From positions 1 through 6,639 of the forward strand of contig NIVA01000233.1 of NCBI GenBank assembly GCA_002254335.1: a DNA stretch of 6,639 bases, written 5' to 3'. The DNA is from Bacteroidetes bacterium 4572_114. Its GTDB lineage: Bacteria > Bacteroidota > Bacteroidia > Bacteroidales > 4484-276. The notes under the pieces were generated by a model. That model was not told the origin of the DNA. It searched no databases and saw nothing but the letters and a program-made list of their open reading frames with translations. Each line of letters starts with the position of its first letter. Position 1 is the first letter of the stretch. Below, piece after piece: positions 1 to 5,152 of the stretch. The position numbers and the translations under genes are program-made.

Positions 1-197
1 TCCTCCCATACCGGTGGAAAATCGTAGGAAGCTTTTGTGTTTTCAAATAATCCTGCAATGGAATCATATACCGAATGTGAACCACCTAAAGGACTACTAA
101 CAGGTGGATTCTGGCTGTTAACAGGATTTAGCATTGAGATTAGGCAACAAAACATAAGAAACATGCCCCTGTTTACCTGGATGTACAAATTATTCAT
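1..197 (-). CDS. N-terminus of an exported protein of unknown function (cut by window edge)
   Basis: On the minus strand an ATG at 197-195 opens a frame of 65 codons that stays open to the left edge, so only the N-terminus is visible. A purine-rich stretch (GGGGAA, in 201-210) lies 3 to 12 bases upstream of the ATG and is a plausible ribosome binding site, unusually clear for this window. The first residues (MNNLYIQVNRGMFLMF) have one basic residue and then a hydrophobic run to about residue 24, followed by polar residues NPVNSQNPP, which looks like a signal peptide with cleavage near residues 28-29. The following 36 residues (for example SVYDSIAGLF and DFPPVWE) do not match a family I recognise. 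No function is assigned. The overlapping plus-strand reading frame at 37-240 is taken as its shadow. The upstream hairpin at 233-258 may influence its expression. Confidence 0.6.
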   Translation of the reverse strand, partial: MNNLYIQVNRGMFLMFCCLISMLNPVNSQNPPVSSPLGGSHSVYDSIAGLFENTKASYDFPPVWE

Positions 198-232
198 AAT
201 TTCCCCTTTCTTTATAATAACATTTATATTCA

Positions 233-258
233 CTAATTAATTTCCCCAAATTAATTAG
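233..258. repeat. Perfect 11-bp AT-rich inverted repeat
   Basis: CTAATTAATTT at 233-243 and AAATTAATTAG at 248-258 are perfect reverse complements around a CCCC loop. The nearest arm ends 35 bases upstream of the ATG of the exported-protein gene. On the minus strand the loop-side sequence TTAATTTG (254-247) matches the Bacteroidota -7 promoter motif TAnnTTTG at seven of eight positions, so the palindrome may overlap a promoter. It could be an operator for a dimeric regulator or a 5' UTR hairpin. The repeat is seen directly; the role is inference. Confidence 0.5.
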
Positions 259-606
259 CGGCGAAGTTTTTTATTTTTTTAATTTAAGGTGTGTGATTAA
301 AAACAGAAACCTTAACAACTTTTAAAAAACTTTCAATAACGTAGCTAAAGTATTAAAATAAATTAACAAAAATCAAGTAAAAAATCATTTTGTTTGATAT
401 TGAAAAATTTACAACTGTTAGTCAAGTAATTATAAATGAGCGGATTTTAGTTTAGGGCTATTCCTATTGTGGGAAATTGGATACGTTTCAAATATCGTGC
501 CACATATAGATAAAACAAAATGTAAATTGTTAAATAAAACAAGCCGGCATCAAAAACATTGCACTTATCAATAAATATGATATCAATTATAATACTTATA
601 CTATTA

Positions 607-724
607 CTAATTATAATGATTAAATACTTCTTCAGGCGATAGTTGTTCAACATTGCCTGTTTTCCCTAATGACTGTAAATTGATCAGGCGTGTTATCCAT
701 CAACTCAAGCACGGCTTTTTCATA
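607..724 (-). pseudogene. Possible decayed coding remnant
   Basis: Minus-strand 724-647 reads YEKAVLELMDNTPDQFTVIRE and then stops at TGA (649-647). A second frame, open from 699 to a TAG at 609-607, reads LGKTGNVEQLSPEEVFNHYN and then stops. Both are strikingly protein-like compared with the AT-rich surroundings, and neither has a start codon with a plausible leader. In-frame stops lie immediately upstream of each (727-725 and 702-700). A single frameshift near 665-680 would join the two into the C-terminal tail of one protein. I do not recognise the family. A third overlapping frame (447-653, 68 codons) is mostly Ile, Leu, Tyr and Phe, as expected from AT-rich DNA, and is not called. Chance is a real alternative here. 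Confidence 0.25.
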
Positions 725-922
725 TTAGTTTATTTTTGAATTTGCCAAAAGTAATATTGTTAATTAATTTCATAATTAGAATCGGATGTAAACTGCTTCT
801 TTATAAGAAAACCCCCTCAAATGCAGGGTTTCGTTTTGGGACAAAAAACTATTTGGGTTGGTTTGGCCGGGATTATTATAAAGTGGACCGCCCTCAAAAA
901 GCCGGAAGCAGCGATTATTAAT

Positions 923-1899
923 TCACACCTTTACCTTCAGTTCCTCTCCTTCTGATGTTGCTATTATTGCCGCGCCGCAACTGTCGCTCCATACATTAAC
1001 AGTTGTCCTGAACATATCCAGGATACGATCTACGGCAAGTATCAGCCCAACACCTTCGAGGGGCATGCTGATCTTATTGGAAACGCCGGCATTATCTTCG
1101 ACTGACTGGATGGTCAAAGGCAGTGTTGCGCTTGATGAGGAGGTTGAAAATGCAGTTATCAACGGGGTGCGCATGGCATTGAAATGTTTAAGTGGATTTA
1201 CTTTACCGATGAAGCGGGCCAATAATGGAAGTGTGATGATTGCGTGAATGGCCAGTGCCATTAACACCACGGCCATGTATAACCCCATGCTTTGCATTAA
1301 TGCGATCAAATCATCTTGTTGGGCAACTTTTTCGGCCACCAGGCCAAAAATCCCAATGGGGGTAAACTTTATGATAAACATGGTGAGCTTCATCATTACA
1401 TCAAAAACAGCATTAAAAAATCCGGTAAGGAGTTTTTTGGGTTTGTCATTAACCTGGGTAATAAAGAAACCAAACAACATTGCAAAAAAGATTACCGAGA
1501 GCATCTGGCCATTATTTGAAAAAGCCGTAAAAATATTATCAGGGATGATATTTATAAGCGTTTCCCCCAGGGATTCAGTGCCAGCTTCCAGTTCCACTTT
1601 TTGTTCTAAATTCAGGTTGGCCCCAATGCCGGGCTTAAAAATATTTACAAGCACCAACCCGGTCAATATGGCAAACATGCTGGTAACCCCAACCTGCCAA
1701 TATTATCGGCATTTCCAAGATTGGTTATCCCCGAAATTATTGAGCTTAAAATTAAAGGGACAATGATCATTTTAAGAGCACGGAGAAAAACCTCCCCCAT
1801 CCAGGAAACATAGCCGATATAATCTTTAAAGTAAATTCCAAACAAAATTGCAAGGATGAGCGCGATTAATATTTGCCAGTGGAGTTGGATTTTTTTCAT
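923..1899 (-). pseudogene. Dicarboxylate/amino acid:cation symporter (DAACS/SDF family), doubly deleted
   Basis: This is a remnant of a sodium- or proton-coupled inner-membrane symporter for C4-dicarboxylates or glutamate/aspartate. The start at 1899 gives MKKIQLHWQILIALILAILFG, a normal first membrane segment, followed by the family-typical LKMIIVPLILSSIISGI and GRLG. The frame then breaks at about 1681-1689 and ends LPACLPY. Family sequence resumes in another frame with TSMFAILTGLVLVNIFKPGIG and stops at 923. About eight residues normally found between GRLG and TSMFAIL are absent. The HP1 serine loop STSSSSATLP is present. Next, VSNKIS is joined in frame to MPLEGVGLIL at about 1065-1070, so TM7 with its NMDGT sodium-site motif and hairpin HP2 (roughly 70 residues) are missing. 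The last helix (VDRILDMFRTTVNVW) is intact. About 325 codons remain, compared with roughly 400-430 for the family. Transport activity is not credible. Family assignment is from remembered conserved motifs. Confidence 0.9.
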
Positions 1900-1956
1900 A
1901 AAATTCAAATTTAAGAAGCCTGTTCCAATTGATTTACCATATCGCGCTAAAGTATA

Positions 1957-1982
1957 AAAAAACCGGAACTTCGGGGTTTTTT
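1957..1982. terminator. Bidirectional terminator-like hairpin
   Basis: AAAAAACC at 1957-1964 pairs with GGTTTTTT at 1975-1982 around a 10-base GC-containing loop in which GAA and TTC can pair further. Because the arms end in A and T runs, the structure resembles a Rho-independent terminator on either strand. Its position is odd: it lies between two divergent genes, 58 bases upstream of the symporter start, where no gene needs ending. It could be a leader attenuator for either gene, a block to antisense transcription, or the relic of a lost gene. Confidence 0.45.
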
Positions 1983-2010
1983 GGAAAAATGTACAAATTA
2001 TCATTCTTAA

Positions 2011-2059
2011 CTTTTTTAATTCCCTTAGCGTCTCAAAGTCGCTTAGGGAATAAAAAAAG
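2011..2059. terminator. Long imperfect inverted repeat, terminator-like
   Basis: Two 20-base arms (2011-2030 and 2040-2059) are complementary at 18 of 20 positions around a nine-base loop (TCTCAAAGT). The GC-bearing core is ATTCCCT-T-AGCG against CGCT-T-AGGGAAT, and the outer ends are a T run on the left and an A run on the right. The T-run requirement of an intrinsic terminator is met best on the minus strand, where seven T's are found before the hairpin and A's after it, so termination is not clear-cut in either direction. The right arm ends 41 bases before the ATG of the propeller gene, inside or next to its promoter region, so an operator or leader-RNA role is possible. Confidence 0.45.
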
Positions 2060-2100
2060 TGCTAATTTTACACCATTATTAATAACTAACAATTACTATC

Positions 2101-3669
2101 ATGAAACTTAAACTACATCTGCTCATCATTCTGTTCATTTCTCTTGCTACAACTACAGTTGCCCAACATCAAAATATTATGATCAGCAACACAAACTCGC
2201 CCGAGGAGCCATCCATTGCCATCGACCCCAACAACACCAACCGGTTGATTGCAGGGGCCAACATTAATAATGTCTTTCATTCAGAAGATGGAGGGTACAC
2301 CTGGGACGTGGCCTATTTATATTCTGCTACCAATGGCGTGTGGGGCGACCCTTGTGTAATGGTCGATAACAATGGAAATTACTACTTTTTTCACCTTTCT
2401 AATCCAAGCACCGGAAGTTGGATAGACCGCATCGTTTGCCAGAAATCGACCAATGGAGGTGATACATGGAACAACGGCTCCTACATGGGGCTTAACGGTA
2501 GCAAGGCGCAGGACAAGGAATGGGTGGCCATTGACAGGAATACCGGGGTTATTTACTCAACCTGGACACAGTTTGATGATTATGGTAGCTCAAACCCCAG
2601 CGACCGCAGTAACATTATGTTTTCAAAATCGACAGATGATGGTGAAAGCTGGTCATCAGCTATGAGGATCAATGAAGTGGATGGCGACTGTATTGATGAT
2701 GATAACACTGTTGAGGGCGCTGTACCCTGCGTTGGGCCAAATGGTGAAGTGTACGTTTCCTGGGCCGGGCCGCTTGGAATTGTCTTCGACAAATCGTTGG
2801 ACCAGGGGGAAACCTGGCTGGAAAACGACATTTTTGTTACCGGTTTTCCCGGGGGATGGGCTTACGATATTCCCGGGATTAGCCGATGCAATGGTTTGCC
2901 CATCACCATTTGCGACCTTAGCGGAGGCGAAAATCATGGAACTATTTACATCAACTGGACTGACCAGCGCTATGGCACAGATGATACAGATGTTTGGTTA
3001 GTGAAATCGGTTGATGCCGGTGAAACCTGGACAGAGCCTGTAAGGATAAATGACGATCCCCCCGGAAAACAACAGTTTTTTACCTGGATGACTATCGACC
3101 AGGTTACCGGGACATTATATTTCGTTTTCTATGACCGCCGCGCCTATGAAGATAGTAACACCGATGTTTATATGGCCAAATCGAATGATGGCGGAGAAAC
3201 ATTTACTAACTTCAAAGTAAGCGAATCCCCATTTTTACCAATATCAACGGTTTTCTTTGGAGATTACAATAACATAACTGCCCACAACAATGTTGTAAGG
3301 CCAATATGGACAAGGCTCCACGATGGGCAACTTAGTGTCTGGACGGCAATTATCAACCTATTTGTTACCGATGTGGAAACTGTTGCCGAACCGGCGATCC
3401 CATTTGCCCTTGATCAAAATTACCCAAACCCTTTCAAAGAGACCACCCATTTTTCGTTTAAAATAAAGAAAACCTCCACAGTAAGCCTGAGGATAATCGA
3501 CCTTTTCGGTAGGGAGGTTGCAACAATGATTGATAAAAAAATCTTACGGCCCGGGGCTTATTTTGAGCACTTCAACGCTTCGACCTATAATCTTTCGCCA
3601 GGTGTATATTATTTTTCACTTACCGGTGATGACCAAAACCAGATGAGGAAAATGATTATCGAACGGTAG
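2101..3669 (+). CDS. Secreted Asp-box (BNR/sialidase-like) beta-propeller protein with T9SS sorting domain
   Basis: This is an intact 522-residue gene and the only undamaged recognisable gene in the window. Residues 1-21 form a signal peptide (KLKLHLLIILFISLATTTVA, cleavage near AQ). Six Asp boxes (S-x-D-x-G-x-T-W type) follow at about residues 61-68 SEDGGYTW, 116-123 STNGGDTW, 177-184 STDDGESW, 232-239 SLDQGETW, 303-310 SVDAGETW and 361-368 SNDGGETF. Their spacing of 55-71 residues fits one per blade of a six-bladed propeller. Residues from about 434 (PFALDQNYPNPF) to the terminal KMIIER form a type A T9SS sorting domain, with GREV and LSPGVYYF typical of that family. The product is therefore predicted to be exported by Sec and then by the T9SS, either surface-bound or released. 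Sialidase-type annotations are common for such proteins, but I do not see the full sialidase arginine triad with confidence, so glycan binding or hydrolysis is only possible. No Shine-Dalgarno is visible. TAATTTTA at 2063-2070 is a 7/8 match to the Bacteroidota -7 motif. Confidence 0.93.
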   Translation: MKLKLHLLIILFISLATTTVAQHQNIMISNTNSPEEPSIAIDPNNTNRLIAGANINNVFHSEDGGYTWDVAYLYSATNGVWGDPCVMVDNNGNYYFFHLSNPSTGSWIDRIVCQKSTNGGDTWNNGSYMGLNGSKAQDKEWVAIDRNTGVIYSTWTQFDDYGSSNPSDRSNIMFSKSTDDGESWSSAMRINEVDGDCIDDDNTVEGAVPCVGPNGEVYVSWAGPLGIVFDKSLDQGETWLENDIFVTGFPGGWAYDIPGISRCNGLPITICDLSGGENHGTIYINWTDQRYGTDDTDVWLVKSVDAGETWTEPVRINDDPPGKQQFFTWMTIDQVTGTLYFVFYDRRAYEDSNTDVYMAKSNDGGETFTNFKVSESPFLPISTVFFGDYNNITAHNNVVRPIWTRLHDGQLSVWTAIINLFVTDVETVAEPAIPFALDQNYPNPFKETTHFSFKIKKTSTVSLRIIDLFGREVATMIDKKILRPGAYFEHFNASTYNLSPGVYYFSLTGDDQNQMRKMIIER

Positions 3670-3729
3670 GAAACGGGAAAGTTTGTAGCTCGGCGATTGA
3701 CGTTTTTAGATGTTTGCACAAGATCAAAT

Positions 3730-3820
3730 ATCTGACATCGAACATCGAACATCTGACATCTGACATCTGACATCTGACATCTGACATCTGACATCTGACA
3801 TCTGACATCTGACATCTGAC
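3730..3820. repeat. Heptamer tandem repeat, 13 copies of ATCTGAC/ATCGAAC
   Basis: Thirteen consecutive seven-base units fill 91 bases: one ATCTGAC (3730), two ATCGAAC (3737 and 3744), then ten identical ATCTGAC units (3751-3820). A degenerate ATCATAC follows. The block of identical units next to diverged ones is the usual picture of replication slippage with decay at one edge. It lies 60 bases past the stop of the propeller gene. Copy number is likely to vary between strains. Confidence 0.95.
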
Positions 3821-3923
3821 ATCATACACCCGACACCAGGCTAAATATTATTTTGATGTGCTGGGGTTGATTTTGATTAATAAAGTTCCTATCGTCTTCC
3901 TGTAAAACTCGTTCAGCGGCAGA

Positions 3924-3974
3924 CCTGTCCGCCGTTTCGCTATGGCCCGCCAGCCAAAGTGTACGGCGGACAGG
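3924..3974. repeat. Perfect 12-bp GC-rich inverted repeat
   Basis: CCTGTCCGCCGT at 3924-3935 and ACGGCGGACAGG at 3963-3974 are perfect reverse complements around a 27-base loop. The loop itself contains TGGC (3943-3946) and GCCA (3953-3956), which can pair. The element is much richer in GC than the flanking DNA, which suggests an acquired or amplified repeat unit. It abuts the composite palindrome that starts at about 3976. Confidence 0.85.
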
Positions 3975-3975
3975 C

Positions 3976-4135
3976 AGGCGGAGCCGCGAAATATTTATAG
4001 AAATAAGATGATCAGACACCTCATTGAGGTGCAGAGCACCGGAATATTTTCGCCGGCATAATATTTCGGTGCTCTGCACCTTTTGTTTACACAGATGCGT
4101 GGTTTTACTATAAATATTATCAGTGCCCTGCACCT
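3976..4135. repeat. Composite palindromic repeat of four spacer-plus-hairpin modules, symmetric about 4054
   Basis: The 11-mer CTATAAATATT occurs on the plus strand at 4108-4118 and exactly inverted at 3990-4000. Each copy is followed, going outward, by a small hairpin: GCGG-CT-CCGC on the left, GTGC-CCT-GCAC (4123-4133) on the right. Between them a 22-pair hairpin (4027-4048 with 4060-4081, 21 Watson-Crick pairs plus one G-T, 11-base loop) carries two inverted copies of the mini-hairpin GGTGC-TCT-GCACC, each next to AATATT. All matching positions sum to 8108, so outer and inner arms share one centre at 4054, although the 26-base stretches between them are not complementary. The unit is thus an AT-rich spacer ending in AATATT plus a stem of variable sequence. 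From memory, similar spacer-hairpin repeats are scattered in other Bacteroidota genomes; I cannot confirm this here. Confidence 0.8.
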
Positions 4136-4222
4136 GGCCTGTCCAAATTATCCTGGCATTTTTAGTTGGATAGTTCTTAAACAAAAACGTTACGACATGA
4201 AACGAGACCGCACGACCACAGG

Positions 4223-4858
4223 TTATACGACTCCATCCATACGGACTCGCTTCGCTTTCTTCATCAGTTGTATTCCTTGCGATAACCCTTTTATAACATG
4301 GTTGAGCCGTATCCCTGTCGGCCCCCTTTCATAAGACATATCAAAAGTGGTCCTGTCGAGGTACATGGCACGGTAGTGAATGGTCACGCTGTCGGTAGCT
4401 TTCGGGAAGTCACCCTGGCCTATTTTAAGGGTTTTATATTGTAACCCATTGGGCAGGGCAAACACCCCCTCCTGATTTTTGTTTCCCTCAAGGAACTTTT
4501 TTCCTTCCTCCTTATTGTTGGCCAACATTTGAAGGAAGCGTTCTTCTTCTTTCTTTTCGAGTACCTTTTGAAAGTCAGCGATCAATTGATCCCGTACGGT
4601 ATCAGAAAAAATCCCGCCATCACCTTTCAGGGCATCGGCTATGCCTTTATAGATCATAACCGGGTTGGGGTCGATTTCCTGATCGTGTATGCCCTGGCCG
4701 TAATCCCAGCCAATGATGTAGCTTATCGAGTCCATCTTGGTTTGTGGCATAACTTTTCCCGGATCGTTGATGTCTGTTGTATTGCAGGAGGTTACGAATA
4801 CCCCTATCAAAACAACTGGTATTATAATGCCCTGGATTATCTTTTTGATTTTAATCAT
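4223..4858 (-). pseudogene. FKBP-type peptidyl-prolyl cis-trans isomerase lipoprotein, C-terminus lost
   Basis: The visible product is 211 residues. Residues 1-25 (from MIKIKKII to FVTSC) form a lipoprotein signal peptide with lipobox VTSC and acylated Cys25. This places it in the envelope, where such enzymes assist folding of exported proteins. Residues about 40-128 resemble the FKBP N-terminal dimerisation region (DSISYIIGWDYGQGI). The FKBP domain starts at about 138 (GLQYKTLKIGQGD) and has TDSVTIHYRA and TFDMSYERG, with Tyr162, Phe172 and Asp173 at expected catalytic-pocket positions. Homology ends after GIQLMK (residue 200). The last 11 residues KAKRVRMDGVV do not resemble the family, and about 40-50 residues of the domain, including the conserved AYG segment and its pocket Tyr and Phe, are absent. 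The usual Gly after LD is Arg169 and the usual pocket Trp is Leu192. Activity is unlikely. ATG at 4873 is an alternative start; starts further upstream would read through a hairpin. Confidence 0.85.
4228..4249. repeat. Imperfect hairpin at the broken end of the FKBP gene
   Basis: CGACTCC at 4228-4234 and GGACTCG at 4243-4249 pair at six of seven positions around an eight-base loop. The hairpin sits exactly where the FKBP homology has been replaced, and the new stop codon (4225-4223) lies just beyond it. It looks like a repeat-type unit rather than coding sequence. Confidence 0.45.
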
Positions 4859-4893
4859 TTTCTGGTTTGTCATTAGTTGATTATTACTGACTT

Positions 4894-4990
4894 TGTTCAA
4901 CCCCTTCGGGGTTTTAGACTTATGGTGGGTCATTCACTCCACTCCACGAGCTTCGCCCGTGGTTATTCATGTTCAACCCTTGCAGGGTTG
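4894..4990. repeat. Cluster of three hairpins with trinucleotide loops
   Basis: Hairpin one is AACCCC-TTC-GGGGTT (4899-4913), perfect. Hairpin two is CCACGAGC-TTC-GCCCGTGG (4944-4962), with one A-C mismatch in eight pairs. Hairpin three is CAACCCT-TGC-AGGGTTG (4974-4990), perfect over seven pairs. The first and third are both preceded by the same bases: TGTTCAACCC occurs at 4894-4903 and 4970-4979, 76 bases apart. Hairpin one lies within 45 bases upstream of the FKBP start. The set resembles interspersed palindromic units; any part in RNA stability or termination after the RND gene is inference. Confidence 0.75.
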
Positions 4991-5052
4991 TTGTTGCAAA
5001 ATACTCTACCACAACATTCCATTCCTCCGTACGGACAGATATTTACCAAAAC

Positions 5053-5078
5053 CTGGCAGAGTTCGTAGAACCTGTCGG
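5053..5078. repeat. Bulged hairpin built from a degenerate direct repeat
   Basis: Eleven pairs (two of them G-T) with one bulged A form a stem around a GTA loop, centred on GTTC-GTA-GAAC (5061-5071). The same stretch also contains a 13-base direct repeat, ACCTGGCAGAGTT at 5051-5063 and ACCTGTCGGAGTT at 5070-5082, matching at 11 of 13 positions. It lies 75 bases past the stop of the RND reading frame and could act as its weak terminator, although there is no T run. Confidence 0.5.
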
Positions 5079-5152
5079 AGTTGGCCATTTAGAGAAGAAT
5101 GTCATCCCTCACCAAATTTCAACCAAACTCCAAACAACCAACTCCAAACTTC

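Larger units (their letters stand above)
198..922. other. AT-rich gene-poor stretch
   Basis: About 725 bases hold no complete, convincing gene. Bases 198-446 are very AT-rich and contain the hairpin at 233-258. Bases 447-724 on the minus strand contain three short overlapping frames, two of which look protein-like but are broken (see the separate entry). Bases 785-920 are somewhat richer in GC. They include a weak inverted repeat (AAACCC at 809-814 and GGGTTT at 826-831) which, read on the minus strand, is followed by a short T-rich tract and lies about 90 bases past the symporter stop. It could be a poor terminator for that gene. A 61-codon plus-strand frame at 736-921 has no recognisable domain and no ribosome binding site, and I do not call it a gene. 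Confidence 0.6.
3670..4222. other. Repeat mosaic between propeller gene and FKBP remnant
   Basis: About 550 bases without a credible gene. In order, the stretch holds a short unique spacer, the heptamer array (3730-3820), about 100 bases of unremarkable sequence, the inverted repeat at 3924-3974, the composite palindrome (3976-4135), and about 85 bases of unique AT-rich DNA. Minus-strand open frames at 3609-3815 (a seven-residue repeat forced by the heptamer) and 3822-4184 (reading straight through the palindromes) are consequences of the repeats. No terminator of standard form is visible directly after the propeller gene stop. Confidence 0.7.
4859..5152. other. Hairpin-rich spacer between RND and FKBP remnants
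   Basis: About 290 bases without a gene. It contains three small hairpins in 4894-4990 and a fourth at 5053-5078. It also has the 10-base self-complementary palindrome TCCGTACGGA at 5026-5035. Several overlapping plus-strand frames run through it but encode nothing recognisable. The spacing argues against a tight operon between the two flanking minus-strand genes. Confidence 0.6.

Noticed and set aside
447..653. A 68-codon minus-strand frame, hydrophobic
   Set aside because: It is dominated by Ile, Tyr and Leu from AT-rich codons, lacks an ordinary start context and overlaps a more protein-like frame.
736..921. A 61-codon plus-strand frame
   Set aside because: It has no ribosome binding site, no recognisable domain and an AT-driven N-terminal half. 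It was kept only as a remark in the spacer entry.
1248..1766. A 172-codon plus-strand frame
   Set aside because: It lies antisense to the symporter remnant, whose own frame shows clear conserved motifs.
1906..1913. TAAATTTG on the minus strand as a symporter promoter -7 box
   Set aside because: It matches TAnnTTTG but lies only seven bases before the start codon. The nearest upstream TTG is 12 bases away, too close for the usual -33 spacing.
3609..3815. A minus-strand frame with the seven-residue repeat MSDVRCQ
   Set aside because: A seven-base DNA repeat forces a seven-residue repeat in any open frame. It also overlaps the end of the propeller gene in antisense.
3730..3820. A CRISPR array
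   Set aside because: The units are contiguous seven-base repeats without spacers.
3976..4135. An insertion sequence
   Set aside because: No transposase fits in the space, and the terminal repeats are internal to a palindrome rather than ends of a mobile gene. A non-autonomous element remains possible.
3822..4184. A 120-codon minus-strand open frame
   Set aside because: It reads straight through the 22-pair palindrome and the GC-rich inverted repeat, has no family resemblance, and its openness follows from the repeat sequences.
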